Assembly: GCF_934725225.1 (NCBI RefSeq)
Contig: NZ_CAKVAM010000002.1
Coordinates: 248,001 to 312,000, forward strand
Length of the DNA stretch: 64,000 bases
Direction: 5' to 3'
From: an uncultured Treponema sp.
GTDB lineage: Bacteria > Spirochaetota > Spirochaetia > Treponematales > Treponemataceae
Below the pieces are notes generated by a model. It saw only the letters and a program-made list of their open reading frames with translations. It was not told the DNA's origin and did no database searches. Positions 33,348-43,010 of this stretch are shown here, piece by piece (the first letter of the stretch is position 1; the number at the start of each line of letters is the position of its first letter). The position numbers were made by a program, and so were the translations under genes.

Positions 33348-33418
33348 TGTCATTATCGGGCTTGACCCGATAATCTGTTGAAATACAGTAGATTGCCGTG
33401 TCAAGCACGGCAATGACA
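33348..33418. repeat. Head-to-head pair of 29-bp hairpin repeat units
   Basis: Plus unit 33348-33376 (arms ATTATCGGG / CCCGATAAT) and minus unit 33390-33418 (arms ATTGCCGTG / CACGGCAAT) face each other over 13 bases. Together they form a larger TGTCATT...AATGACA inverted repeat. Different stem sequences with full pairing show compensated change. A fragment (GGAATGACAG) follows near 33433. Confidence 0.85.
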
Positions 33419-33509
33419 AACTTGTTAGCACTGGAATGACAGTTAAGAAAATGTTTTTATCAAAACTCAAAATTGAGTCTATTAACTTTGGTTTCATTTT
33501 TTGCAGGCA

Positions 33510-33538
33510 TTTTCATTTGTCTGCTTTTCTTCTATAAT
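33510..33538 (+). promoter_or_regulatory. uvrA promoter
   Basis: TTTTCA (33510-33515), 17 bp, TATAAT (33533-33538), initiating near 33545, 2 bases before the uvrA ATG with no ribosome site. A 6-bp dyad ACTCAA-AA-TTGAGT lies upstream at 33465-33478. No LexA-type box was recognised. Confidence 0.55.
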
Positions 33539-33546
33539 AATACACT

Positions 33547-36486
33547 ATGAACGCATTCAACGATGACAAAATTGTAATTCAAGGTGCGCGCGAGCATAAC
33601 TTAAAGAATATCAGTGTTGAAATTCCGCGCAATAAACTTGTTGCCATAAGCGGACTTTCTGGCAGCGGAAAATCATCACTTGCATTTGACACTCTTTTTG
33701 CTGAAGGTCAGCGCAGATATATGGAAAGCCTTTCTTCTTATGCAAGGCAGTTTCTTGGAAGAATGGACAAGCCGGATGTAGATTTGATTACGGGGCTTTC
33801 TCCTGCGATTTCAATTGAGCAAAAGACAACTCACAAAAATCCGCGTTCAACTGTGGGAACTGTAACTGAAATTTACGATTATTACCGGCTTTTGTATGCA
33901 AGAATCGGAAAAGCCCACTGTCCGAATTGCGGCAGGGAAATCAAGGAGCAGTCGGTTGACCAGATTATAGAAACAATTCTTTCTTGGTCGCAGGGAACTA
34001 AGCTTACAATTCTTTCTCCTGTTATCCGCGGAAAAAAAGGCGAGCATCAGAAAGTGATTGACGACGCAAAAAAATCCGGCTTTGCGCGCGCCAGAATTGA
34101 CGGTCTTATGGTGGAGCTTGAGGATTCCATAAAACTTGACAAGCAGAAAAAGCACACAATTGAAATCGTTGTTGACCGCATAGTTTTAAAGCCTGAAATT
34201 AGAAAGCGTCTTGCCGATTCAGTTGAAACCGCGCTTCAAAGTTCAAACGGCGTTATAATTGTTTTGCGCCGCGTTAATAAAACCGACGAAGCTTATGAAA
34301 CTGTTGTGCATGAACTTTCTGCAAAAGGAAAATCAGTTGATTCCGCCGCGGATTTTATAGAAGAGGAAGTTTTCTTTTCGCAGAAAAATGCTTGCCCGGA
34401 CTGCGGAATTTCCATTCCAGAGCTTCAGCCTAGAATGTTCTCTTTTAACAATCCGTTTGGAGCCTGCCCGGACTGCACTGGTCTTGGCGAAAAAATGGAA
34501 TACGACAAAAATTTGATTGCGCCGGATTCTTCCCTTTCATTCAATGAGTACGGAATTCAGGCTTACAACCCGGAAAGTTCCTGGAACCATGCGATGTTCG
34601 AGGCTGTTGCAAATGAAGCGGGCTTTACTCTTGAAACTCCGCTCAAAGACCTTACAAAAAAACAAAGTGATTTTTTGTGGAACGGAGATGCGCAGAAAAA
34701 CATAAAGTGGGTTTACAAAAAGCAAAGCGGCGAGGGAACAAGTTCTTACAACCGTCCGTGGCTTGGAATCTTTGGTGATTTGCGCCGCCGCTACAATGAA
34801 GCTTGGGGAGAAAACGCAAGGGAATCTCTTGAAAAATTCATGTCGCATAAAGAGTGCGCATCCTGCCACGGAAAACGTCTTCGCCCGGAATCTCTTGGCG
34901 TTACTGTCGGCGGAAAAAATATCTGGGACTTGACCGAATTTTCTGTTACAGAAACCATAGACTTCTTTGAAAAATTAGAGCTTTCGGAAACAGAAAAAAA
35001 GATTTCCGCGCAAATTTTAAAGGAAATAAAATCGCGTCTTTCGTTCTTGAAAAATGTTGGGCTTGAATATCTTACGCTTCAACGTTCGGCTGCAACTTTA
35101 AGCGGAGGCGAGGCGCAGCGCATAAGGCTTTCAACTCAGATTGGCTCTGGGCTTACCGGGGTTATGTATATTTTGGACGAGCCTTCAATCGGCTTGCACC
35201 AGCGGGACAATCAGCGGCTCATTGATTCTCTTTTATATCTTAGAAATCTTGGCAACACGGTAATTGTTGTTGAGCATGACGAGCAAACTTTGCTTACCGC
35301 GGATTATCTTGTTGACATTGGACCGGGTGCTGGCGTTCACGGCGGAAAAATCATGGCGGCAGGAACTCCGCAGGAAGTTATGAAAATTCCAGAAAGCCTC
35401 ACAGGTCAGTATCTTGCTGGAAAAATCAGAATGGAAATTCCAAAGCAAAGAAGAACTGGAAACGGAAACTTTATAAAAATTCAAAATGTTACAGAGCACA
35501 ACTTGAAAAATGTGAGTGTTGAAATTCCGCTTGGAACTTTTACTTGCATAACTGGAGTTTCTGGCAGCGGAAAATCAACTTTGCTGAATGATGTTTTGTT
35601 TCCTGCAATCAGCAATAAAATTATGAAAAGCGAGCTTCCTGTTGGTTCTTACAAAAAAATTTCAGGCTTGGAAAATATCGACAAAGTAATCAGCATAGAC
35701 CAAAGCCCGATTGGAAGAACTCCGCGGAGCAATCCTGTAACTTACATCGGCGTGTTCGACAAAATCCGCGAGCTTTACGCAAGCATTCCAGAAGCAAAGG
35801 CAAAAGGCTACAAGAGCGGACGTTTTTCTTTCAATGTAAAAGGCGGAAGATGCGAGGCTTGCCAAGGCGCCGGAACTTTGACAATCGAAATGAATTTTCT
35901 TCCTGACGTTTTTATTCCATGCGATGTCTGCCACGGAAAAAGATTCAATCAGGAAACTTTGGACATTCTTTACAAGGGAAAATCCATAAGCGATGTTCTT
36001 GACATGACAATTGAAGAAGCCGCTGATTTCTTTGCTGGAATTCCGCATATTGCAAGAAAACTTGAAACTTTAAAAAGCGTGGGGCTTGGATATATTCAGC
36101 TTGGGCAAAACGCACTTACTTTGAGCGGAGGTGAAGCTCAGCGTGTAAAGCTTGCATCTGAACTTTCGCGCCCTTCAACTGGAAAAACTTTGTACATTTT
36201 GGATGAGCCGACCACGGGACTTCACTTTGTTGACATAAAGCAGCTTATGAGCGTTATTCAAAAACTTGTTGACAAAGGAAATTCTGTTGTGATGATTGAG
36301 CATAATCTTGACGTTATTTGCCAGGCGGATTATTTGATTGACCTTGGTCCTGAAGGCGGAAGCGGAGGCGGTTCTGTTATTGCGACGGGAACTCCAGAAG
36401 AAGTTGCAAAGTCAAAAGAAAGCTACACAGGAAAATATGTTTCCCAGCTTCTTGAACGTGAAAAAGAAAGAGACAGGCTTTTGTAA
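33547..36486 (+). CDS. uvrA: Excinuclease ABC subunit A
   Basis: UvrA finds DNA damage for nucleotide excision repair as a dimer. The 979-residue protein has two ABC ATPase modules (Walker A GLSGSGKSS near residue 32 and GVSGSGKST near 660) and two LSGGEAQR signatures. Zinc sites include CPNCGRE, CPDCGISI...CPDCTGLG, CASCHGKR and CEACQGAG...CDVCHGKR. It is followed at 3 bases by the lptD-like gene, the same order as TP0514-TP0515 in T. pallidum. It lacks a Shine-Dalgarno. Confidence 0.98.
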   Translation: MNAFNDDKIVIQGAREHNLKNISVEIPRNKLVAISGLSGSGKSSLAFDTLFAEGQRRYMESLSSYARQFLGRMDKPDVDLITGLSPAISIEQKTTHKNPRSTVGTVTEIYDYYRLLYARIGKAHCPNCGREIKEQSVDQIIETILSWSQGTKLTILSPVIRGKKGEHQKVIDDAKKSGFARARIDGLMVELEDSIKLDKQKKHTIEIVVDRIVLKPEIRKRLADSVETALQSSNGVIIVLRRVNKTDEAYETVVHELSAKGKSVDSAADFIEEEVFFSQKNACPDCGISIPELQPRMFSFNNPFGACPDCTGLGEKMEYDKNLIAPDSSLSFNEYGIQAYNPESSWNHAMFEAVANEAGFTLETPLKDLTKKQSDFLWNGDAQKNIKWVYKKQSGEGTSSYNRPWLGIFGDLRRRYNEAWGENARESLEKFMSHKECASCHGKRLRPESLGVTVGGKNIWDLTEFSVTETIDFFEKLELSETEKKISAQILKEIKSRLSFLKNVGLEYLTLQRSAATLSGGEAQRIRLSTQIGSGLTGVMYILDEPSIGLHQRDNQRLIDSLLYLRNLGNTVIVVEHDEQTLLTADYLVDIGPGAGVHGGKIMAAGTPQEVMKIPESLTGQYLAGKIRMEIPKQRRTGNGNFIKIQNVTEHNLKNVSVEIPLGTFTCITGVSGSGKSTLLNDVLFPAISNKIMKSELPVGSYKKISGLENIDKVISIDQSPIGRTPRSNPVTYIGVFDKIRELYASIPEAKAKGYKSGRFSFNVKGGRCEACQGAGTLTIEMNFLPDVFIPCDVCHGKRFNQETLDILYKGKSISDVLDMTIEEAADFFAGIPHIARKLETLKSVGLGYIQLGQNALTLSGGEAQRVKLASELSRPSTGKTLYILDEPTTGLHFVDIKQLMSVIQKLVDKGNSVVMIEHNLDVICQADYLIDLGPEGGSGGGSVIATGTPEEVAKSKESYTGKYVSQLLEREKERDRLL

Positions 36487-36489
36487 AAA

Positions 36490-39400
36490 ATGTTTTTTTG
36501 TCTTTCATCTTTCGGAAAAAGATTTGCTCTTTTTTTGCTTGCTTTGTTTTTTTTGCTGAAGCCTGCGTTTTCTCAAAGCGAAGTTACAGTTGTAACAATC
36601 ATAAGCGCAAACTATTCAGAATACAAAAAAAATGAAAATACAAGCGAAGATGAAATTCACCTTTCTGGAAACGTAAGGCTTTCTGTTGAAAAAGAAAAAT
36701 CAAAGACAGAAATAAAAGCTGACGATGTAACTTTTAATCGTTCAACACAAATGCTTTATGCAAAAGGAAATGTGCGCATTTTAAAATCCGGCGCAAGCGG
36801 AGACGAGCAGGATATTTCTGCTTCAACCGTTTTATTGAACACAAGCACTTTGGAAGGTGTTTTTGACAACGGAAGAATTTTCAATGCAGGAAACGGCTCT
36901 TTAAATCTTCCGTCCGGCTCAACGATGATTGTCGCTTCTGAAATTTTCGGCAGGGATTCTTCCGGCTCTGTTGCATTTAAAAATGCCGCCCTTACTTTTT
37001 GCGATGACGAAGATCCTCATTGGAAAGTGAAGGCTTCAAGAATTTGGCTTCTTCCCGGCGGCGAGTTTGCGTTTTTGAATGCGGTTGTCTACGTTGGAAA
37101 ATTTCCGGTTTTGTATCTTCCGGCTTTTTATTATCCAAAGGACGAGCTTTTGTTTAACCCAGCGTTTGGATATGACGAACGGTTCGGCTATTATTTTCAG
37201 ACTACAACTTATTTGCTTGGAAGAAAACCTTTGCAAGAAGCCGACACTTCTTCTGATGACAATCTTGCGGCAGGAATTTTCAACTTTATGCGTCCTTCAA
37301 CTTTAAAGGAGCAAAAGAGGGAAGGACTTGTTCTGCACAATTTGGATGAAGATTTTAAAGGAGACGCTTCAAGCTATTTAAAGTTCATGGCGGACTACTA
37401 TGCGAATATGGGATTTGCCACTGGACTTTCTGGAGTTTACAAGCCGTCTTCTTCGGACTACATTTCTTCAATTGAAGCCGGAGCGCAGCTTGCGTTTACA
37501 AATACAGTTTTTTATTCAGGCGGAAAATATACTCCTTATTCTTCAGCTGGAAAAATTGAAAAAGACAAGTCTAATTTTCTTGGAGTTGAAGCTCCGTTTC
37601 GTTATAGCGGCAAGTTAAGCGCTTCCATAAAAAAGCCGTTTTCATTGAGCCTTTCCATGCCGGTTTATAGTGATCCGTTTTTTACGGAAGATTTTGAAAA
37701 AAGGTCTGAATATCTTGACTGGATAAATTTTCTTTTGGGCCAGACAAAAACTGATGACAACGACACGGAAGATACTTCTTCGCAGACTTCTTCATTTGAA
37801 TGGACAGCAAACGCTTCTTATTCTGTTCCGCTGCCTGATTTTGTAAAGCCGTTTATTTCAACTTTGTCCATTACAAATTTGTCGGCGGATATTTCATTTA
37901 ATTCAAAGTCCAGAACTGATTCTGATTTTTCTTCTGCCGCAACTGACTGGCGCACTTACAGCCCGGAGCGTTCGTTTTTTTATCCGTCGCAAGTTGTTCC
38001 TTTTAAAATCGCGGCAAAAATCGAAGGAACTATTTTTAAATATCCGTTTGAAAAAAATTACGAGAAATTTGATTCGCCATCTTTTCCAATCGAACTTGAA
38101 ATTCCAGAAGACTTAAAAAGTCCAAAGCAAAAAGAAAAAGAAACCGATTCAGAAAATTCAGAAACAAAAGATGAGGCGCAAAAAAAATCCGAGAAAGAAA
38201 AAGATGCGCTTGCATTTTCTATACAGGAACTTGCGCCAAAACCAAAAGAAAATATTGTTGATGTAAAGGGAGTTGAATACAAACTTGGCTACTCGATAGT
38301 TCCGCAGTTTACATCTCAAGTCAACTACAATTCTTCCGAGTTGCTTGAGCCTTCTGATTTTAAATGGGGAAATTTTTATTCAACTTATTATCAGATAAAA
38401 GTTCCTGCTACAATTTCAAGCGAGCTGGGATTTAGAAATCCGTTCGTGTATTCAAAAAATGATTTTACTTTCAATCCTGTTTACCAAAGCCACCCGAACC
38501 TTGACGGCTACACTTCCGAGTCTTCAAAAAATTCTGTAAAGCTTTCGGATTACAAAGCTAAAAAAATGGATTTGGTAAATGACAATAATTTTTCTATAAA
38601 GCCGTTTGCTTATTCTGATGTGTTCAAGGATTCTAGCATTGCTTGGAAATCTTCTATAAAACTTATAAAGACAGAATTTATTGGAGATGCAGAAAAACCT
38701 GAATGGGAATACGCAGTTATGAAACTCACCGATGAAGAAACTGTAACTTCCCATACCGTGAGCGCAAAACTTGCCGCAAAAGAAACCGATGATTTTTCGC
38801 AGTCGCTCACATTGACTTCAAATCTTCCGCCGCAGCTTGACGAGTACACTTTCAACGCCGCGTTTTCTTTTCCTTATGCGAGCCTTTCCGCGGAAGTCGG
38901 AATAAAGCAGGAAAATGAAGACACCGATAATTTTGTTTGGAATCCTTTTAAGCAGTCCGCCACGCTGAAATTTTTCAACGGAAAACTTTTGTTTTCAGAA
39001 TCATTCAATTATGAAATGGAAGAAAAACGTTCGGACTCAATGAAGCTTTCTTTTTCTTGGAAGGATTTTCAGCTGTCGTACATAATGCAGTACACGACTT
39101 GCTACGATTTTGATTCAAGCGAAGGCTGGGTTGCAAAAGAAGACAAGAATTTTGTTCCTTACACTTTGAGCCTTGCGTATTCAACTTCCGGGAAAACTTT
39201 CAGGTACTGGAAAAATCGGATTACTTGGGCGCCTTCTCTTACAGCCGGAATTGTCTATGACTGCGTGCGTCCTACAAACAGCTATTTTAGATTTGTTCCG
39301 TCTTTGACTTTTAAAATCCATGACGCGTTTGAACTTTCATTCAGCGCGGAAACTCAAAACAATGTTATTTTCAGATATTTCCAGAGATTCACAAAATACG

Positions 39401-39729
39401 ACAATGTTATTTCCGGCGAAGAAAATATGTTTGCTGATTTGTGGAATTCTTTTGCTTTCTGGGGCGACGGTCAGTTTTACGATTCAAGCCAGCTTAACAG
39501 GCGTTCTTCTGGATTCAAGCTCAAGACTTTAAAAGTCAGCATTACAAGGAATCTGCACGACTGGGACATGACAGGCTCAATTTCGTTCAAGCCTCGCCTT
39601 GTTACAAACGGAAGCGGCGCAAAAACTTATGACTATCATCCGTATATAACTTTTGCAATTTCCTGGCATCCGATGCCTAGTTTTAAGACTGAACTTATTG
39701 ACGAATATGGAGAATGGCAATTACAATAG
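36490..39729 (+). CDS. lptD: LptD/OstA-like outer membrane assembly protein
   Basis: The 1079-residue protein has a signal peptide (about 1-30) and then an OstA-like repeat domain (SGNVRLSVEK, LYAKGNVRI, LNTSTLEG), the beta-jellyroll that in LptD receives lipopolysaccharide from LptA. A large barrel-like C-terminal domain follows. A highly charged Lys/Glu/Ser insert sits near 540-585. The T. pallidum ortholog is TP0515. Treponemes studied so far lack classical LPS, so the cargo may be another lipid or glycolipid. It lies 3 bases after uvrA and probably shares its transcript. C-terminal residues are EYGEWQLQ. Confidence 0.85.
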   Translation: MFFCLSSFGKRFALFLLALFFLLKPAFSQSEVTVVTIISANYSEYKKNENTSEDEIHLSGNVRLSVEKEKSKTEIKADDVTFNRSTQMLYAKGNVRILKSGASGDEQDISASTVLLNTSTLEGVFDNGRIFNAGNGSLNLPSGSTMIVASEIFGRDSSGSVAFKNAALTFCDDEDPHWKVKASRIWLLPGGEFAFLNAVVYVGKFPVLYLPAFYYPKDELLFNPAFGYDERFGYYFQTTTYLLGRKPLQEADTSSDDNLAAGIFNFMRPSTLKEQKREGLVLHNLDEDFKGDASSYLKFMADYYANMGFATGLSGVYKPSSSDYISSIEAGAQLAFTNTVFYSGGKYTPYSSAGKIEKDKSNFLGVEAPFRYSGKLSASIKKPFSLSLSMPVYSDPFFTEDFEKRSEYLDWINFLLGQTKTDDNDTEDTSSQTSSFEWTANASYSVPLPDFVKPFISTLSITNLSADISFNSKSRTDSDFSSAATDWRTYSPERSFFYPSQVVPFKIAAKIEGTIFKYPFEKNYEKFDSPSFPIELEIPEDLKSPKQKEKETDSENSETKDEAQKKSEKEKDALAFSIQELAPKPKENIVDVKGVEYKLGYSIVPQFTSQVNYNSSELLEPSDFKWGNFYSTYYQIKVPATISSELGFRNPFVYSKNDFTFNPVYQSHPNLDGYTSESSKNSVKLSDYKAKKMDLVNDNNFSIKPFAYSDVFKDSSIAWKSSIKLIKTEFIGDAEKPEWEYAVMKLTDEETVTSHTVSAKLAAKETDDFSQSLTLTSNLPPQLDEYTFNAAFSFPYASLSAEVGIKQENEDTDNFVWNPFKQSATLKFFNGKLLFSESFNYEMEEKRSDSMKLSFSWKDFQLSYIMQYTTCYDFDSSEGWVAKEDKNFVPYTLSLAYSTSGKTFRYWKNRITWAPSLTAGIVYDCVRPTNSYFRFVPSLTFKIHDAFELSFSAETQNNVIFRYFQRFTKYDNVISGEENMFADLWNSFAFWGDGQFYDSSQLNRRSSGFKLKTLKVSITRNLHDWDMTGSISFKPRLVTNGSGAKTYDYHPYITFAISWHPMPSFKTELIDEYGEWQLQ

Positions 39730-39759
39730 AAGAAACTGAAAATAAAGCGGAGGCGAAAA

Positions 39760-40128
39760 ATGTCAGAAGAAATCAATGAAGAAAAAAAAGCGGAAGAAAA
39801 TTCTTCTGGTAAAAAGTTGTTTGCAAAAACTCTAAAGCAGTATCTTGACAAAGGAGTTGAAGCTTCTAAGAAAGGTTTGAAAACTGCTGGTTCTGCAATA
39901 AGCGAATTTGGCGACAAGTCCGTTAACAAAATTGATATTGTTCAGCTGAAAAACCGTCTTGAAAAAAAATATCAGGAGCTTGGACAGGCTGTTGCGGATC
40001 AGCTTGCGGAAGACGGAATTTCAATTTCAAAAGATTCTCTCGTTGTTTCTGAAAAACTTTCTTCAATAAATGAGCTTAAAGAAAAAATCCACGAAAAAGA
40101 AGAGGCCTTGAAAAAGTACGAAAAATAA
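39760..40128 (+). CDS. Small charged coiled-coil-like protein, unknown
   Basis: The 122-residue product is hydrophilic, has no signal peptide or membrane helix, and has an N-terminal acidic/Lys-rich tail, a basic helical middle (KKLFAKTLKQYLDKGVEASKKG) and a C-terminal heptad-like helix (INELKEKIHEKEEALKKYEK). I recognise no family. GGAGG precedes the ATG, and it follows lptD by 30 bases, so it probably belongs to that operon. It may be an adaptor or a structural protein. Confidence 0.7.
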   Translation: MSEEINEEKKAEENSSGKKLFAKTLKQYLDKGVEASKKGLKTAGSAISEFGDKSVNKIDIVQLKNRLEKKYQELGQAVADQLAEDGISISKDSLVVSEKLSSINELKEKIHEKEEALKKYEK

Positions 40129-40154
40129 AAGGAATGCCATTATTAATCCCATGC

Positions 40155-40183
40155 TGTCATTATCGGGCTTGACCCGGTAATCC
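40155..40183 (+). repeat. 29-bp hairpin repeat unit
   Basis: Plus unit with arms ATTATCGGG / CCCGGTAAT round CTTGA, in the gap before the signal peptidase gene. Confidence 0.7.
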
Positions 40184-40267
40184 CTATGAAACAAGACAAT
40201 GAATTTGCAGGGGAATGGCGATGAAAATTTTTCATGCAGTAAATTTGTGGCAACGGATTTTGTTTTG

Positions 40268-40276
40268 TGATAGAAT
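40268..40276 (+). promoter_or_regulatory. Extended -10 promoter at the signal peptidase start
   Basis: TGATAGAAT (TG at 40268-40269, TAGAAT 40271-40276) is an extended -10. Initiation falls at about 40283, the A of the ATG. No good -35 and no ribosome site are present. Confidence 0.5.
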
Positions 40277-40282
40277 ATCTGC

Positions 40283-42043
40283 ATGAAAAATTTTTCGTTG
40301 ATTATAAAACTGAATTTAATTTGTGCGGCAATTTTTTCTGTTCTATGTCTTTATATGCATTTGGACATTTCCGCCGTGGCTTTTCCTATTTCCGCAGGAT
40401 TTACTGTTCTTCTTTATTTTGCTTCATACGTTGAGCTTGTAAAAAATAAATCAGTGCGCCACTTGAATTCTGTGCGCCGTGTTTTTCAGTACGAGCCTTT
40501 TGTTTTTATAACAGCTTTTGTTATTCAGCGTTCTGGAAAATTTGGATTTTCTGCTGCCTTTGATTTTTTGTGTGCTTTTGCTTGGATTGTGATTCTTGTT
40601 CTTGCACTTTTGGCGCAGTATTTTCTTGCTGAAAAACGGATTGCGTCTCTTGATTCCGGCTGGGCTGAATTTTTAAAGGCGAATCCTTACAAAAAGCCAA
40701 AGGGAATAAAGCGTGTTGCTGTTGAAATTCTTGAATGGATTGACGCGCTTTTCCAGGCTGTCTTTACAATCATGCTTTTGAATATTTTTATTTTTCAGCT
40801 TTACGAAATTCCGTCAGAAAGCATGGTTCCGACTTTCCTTGTAAAAGACAGGGTTGTTGTTTTTAAATCTCTTGCCGGTCCGAAGTTTCCGCTTAGCAAT
40901 GCAGGTTTCCCTTATCTTCAAAAATATAAAAGAGGCGACATTGTTGTTTTTAGAAATCCGCATTACGGAAGCGACCGCGAAAATGAAGTGAAAACTTTTT
41001 TCAGCCAGTTTATTTATATGTGCAGCCTTACACTTTTAAAGACGAACACTGACGAGCATGGCGAAATAAAAGCCGACCCTCTTGTAAAGCGTGTAACCGC
41101 AGTTCCGGGCGAACAAATTTATATGCTTGATGGAGCTCTTTATTCGCGTACAAAAGATAATCAGGAATTTAAGCCTGTAGTGCAGGATTCTTCTTGGGCT
41201 GCTTGGAATTTGAATCCGCTTTCTTCAAAGATAAAATCAAAAATTCAGGCAATTCCTCTCTCCGAAGCTCAGGCTGAATCGACTTTGAAGATTGAAGAGC
41301 AGCGCAGAACTCTTGACTTGAACAGCGCAAAAGCTGAATGCGAAAAACTTTCCAAGGAATTTGCTCGTTATGCGCGTCCAAAAGAAAATTCGGGCAAATC
41401 TATTGAAGAGATTTTTTCAGCTCGGGACTTGTTTGTCTACAATTTGTTTTCAAATATAAATAACGAAACGATTTCGCTTTTGACTGTAAAAGGCGGCTCC
41501 GATTGGGTTGACTCGTTCCTGAACAGCTGGCACCGTGAAAATAATATTTCTTTGCAAATGGTTGGAAGCGATGCGTATGCGGAATCAAGTTTCAGACTCA
41601 ATGTAATGGCAAAGCTTTTATTCGGCAGGATTCTTGTAAGAAATGCAAGCCTCCTGGCTTCTGAAATTCCAGTTTCAAAATGGCAGTCTGATTCTGTGCG
41701 AATGGAATATCTTAAGGCGGCTCAAGAACTTTGCCTTTACATTCTTGAAATGGATTTAAGAAATCTTCCTGTTTTCCCTGCAAATGATGCGAATGGAAAC
41801 GCTCAGTACATTCCTGAAAACTGCTATTTTATGATGGGAGACAACCGCTACAATTCTCTTGATATGCGCCATAGCTACGAGCAGACTTTAGTTTCAGTTT
41901 CGAAAATGGATTCAATGTCTGTAACTTACTATACAAGCCTCTCTCCTCAATATGTAAACAGAAGCCGTATGCTTGGAAAAGCTTGCTTTAGATTCTGGCC
42001 GTTGAACCGTGTTGGAATTCCCAAAAGTGGTTTGACTGACTAA
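40283..42043 (+). CDS. lepB: Signal peptidase I, polytopic and enlarged
   Basis: This S26-family peptidase cleaves signal peptides outside the membrane. Catalytic Ser180 is in IPSESMVPT and the general-base Lys269 in LVKRVTAVPGE; the GDNRYNSLDMR motif is near residue 525. Unlike usual enzymes of about 200-320 residues, it has 586: about four or five hydrophobic segments before the catalytic Ser (around 8-25, 32-50, 70-82, 92-115, 155-172), and an insert of some 200 residues between the Lys motif and the GDNR motif containing a helical stretch (TLKIEEQRRTLDLNSAKAE). It has no close neighbour of related role, and starts without a Shine-Dalgarno. Confidence 0.9.
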   Translation: MKNFSLIIKLNLICAAIFSVLCLYMHLDISAVAFPISAGFTVLLYFASYVELVKNKSVRHLNSVRRVFQYEPFVFITAFVIQRSGKFGFSAAFDFLCAFAWIVILVLALLAQYFLAEKRIASLDSGWAEFLKANPYKKPKGIKRVAVEILEWIDALFQAVFTIMLLNIFIFQLYEIPSESMVPTFLVKDRVVVFKSLAGPKFPLSNAGFPYLQKYKRGDIVVFRNPHYGSDRENEVKTFFSQFIYMCSLTLLKTNTDEHGEIKADPLVKRVTAVPGEQIYMLDGALYSRTKDNQEFKPVVQDSSWAAWNLNPLSSKIKSKIQAIPLSEAQAESTLKIEEQRRTLDLNSAKAECEKLSKEFARYARPKENSGKSIEEIFSARDLFVYNLFSNINNETISLLTVKGGSDWVDSFLNSWHRENNISLQMVGSDAYAESSFRLNVMAKLLFGRILVRNASLLASEIPVSKWQSDSVRMEYLKAAQELCLYILEMDLRNLPVFPANDANGNAQYIPENCYFMMGDNRYNSLDMRHSYEQTLVSVSKMDSMSVTYYTSLSPQYVNRSRMLGKACFRFWPLNRVGIPKSGLTD

Positions 42044-42056
42044 AAGTGAATTGTTG

Positions 42057-42085
42057 TTGATTTTTGAAATAATAAATAATATAAT
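42057..42085 (+). promoter_or_regulatory. Promoter of the Wzz-like gene
   Basis: TTGATT (42057-42062), 17 bp, TATAAT (42080-42085), then 6 bases to the ATG at 42092. Initiation would fall on the A of the start codon. Confidence 0.7.
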
Positions 42086-42091
42086 AGATTT

Positions 42092-43003
42092 ATGACTGAA
42101 CAGTACGAAAATAATAATGAAGATGAAATTTCTTTGATTGATTTGTTTGCGGTTCTTATCCGCTATAGAAAACTTGTAGTTATAGGAACACTTTCTGTTG
42201 CGCTTATCGTTTTTACATGGCTTTTTGTCCTGCCGAAATTTGTTCCTTCGCTGAATAAAAAAACGCTTACAGTTTCATATTTGTTAAAAACAGAACGTTT
42301 GCCTGCCAGCGTTCTGCCTTCTGTTAATAATTATAGCATTTTATGGACTGCAATAAATTATATGAAGGATGTTAGAGTGCTTGCGGATGTACAACGGGAA
42401 TTTTCAATTTTTGCTGATGAAAAAAAGGCTTCTTCTGTTAGCGCTTATAATAAGCAGATTCAAGATGCTATTGATAAAGAAAAGTTTGTAGTAAAAACTT
42501 CTCCTATTGTTGATACAATTGCTGTTATTTTAAAGATTTCTGTTGAAAAAAAGGAATTTGCTGATGATTTCATTAAGAAAATAGCAAAAATGACATCTGA
42601 TTATATTGAAACTGATTTAATGCCGGAAATTGACACTTTGGAAGATAATGCGGATAGGATTCTTGAAAAATATGGTGAGATGGGATTGTCTGAAAAAAAA
42701 GCTTCCGCTTCCGCTTCCGCTTCCGCTTCCGCTTCCGCTTCCGCTTCCGCTTCCGTGAATTATGCAGATATTTCATCTGATATAAAATCTTTTAAGACAA
42801 AGCATGATGAGTTTGTAAAATCTTTGGATGATGCATTTGTAATTACAGATCCTGCGGGCCGCGCAATGAAATTTATAATTGCTGTGTTTGCATCGTTCTT
42901 TGTATTTGTATTTATATCATTTTTGCTGAATGCTGTGGCAAATATAAAGACAGACCCTTATGCTTCAAATCTTATAAAAAAAGCATGGGATGAAGGAAAA
43001 TAA
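42092..43003 (+). CDS. Wzz-like polysaccharide chain-length protein with Ala-Ser repeat
   Basis: The 303-residue protein has a Wzz-type plan: cytoplasmic N-tail with IDLFAVLIRYRKLV, first membrane helix (about 33-52), a long helical periplasmic part, and a second helix (about 252-272) followed by a short basic tail. Such proteins set O-antigen or exopolysaccharide length as oligomers. Residues 204-221 are (Ala-Ser)9 from a perfect hexamer repeat, which no Wzz family member needs and which sits in the periplasmic domain. It lies next to rfbA-C-B. A tyrosine-kinase domain as in some Wzc proteins is absent. Confidence 0.75.
   Translation: MTEQYENNNEDEISLIDLFAVLIRYRKLVVIGTLSVALIVFTWLFVLPKFVPSLNKKTLTVSYLLKTERLPASVLPSVNNYSILWTAINYMKDVRVLADVQREFSIFADEKKASSVSAYNKQIQDAIDKEKFVVKTSPIVDTIAVILKISVEKKEFADDFIKKIAKMTSDYIETDLMPEIDTLEDNADRILEKYGEMGLSEKKASASASASASASASASASVNYADISSDIKSFKTKHDEFVKSLDDAFVITDPAGRAMKFIIAVFASFFVFVFISFLLNAVANIKTDPYASNLIKKAWDEGK
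42701..42754 (+). repeat. Hexanucleotide microsatellite (GCTTCC)9
   Basis: Nine perfect copies of GCTTCC, directly after an A8-9 run, inside the Wzz-like gene. Gain or loss of a copy keeps the frame and changes the protein by one Ala-Ser pair. Confidence 0.97.
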
Positions 43004-43010
43004 ATTTATA

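Noticed and set aside
42573..42776. Minus-strand ORF with Arg-Lys repeats
   Set aside because: It is the complement of the GCTTCC microsatellite in the Wzz-like gene; no promoter or ribosome site supports it.
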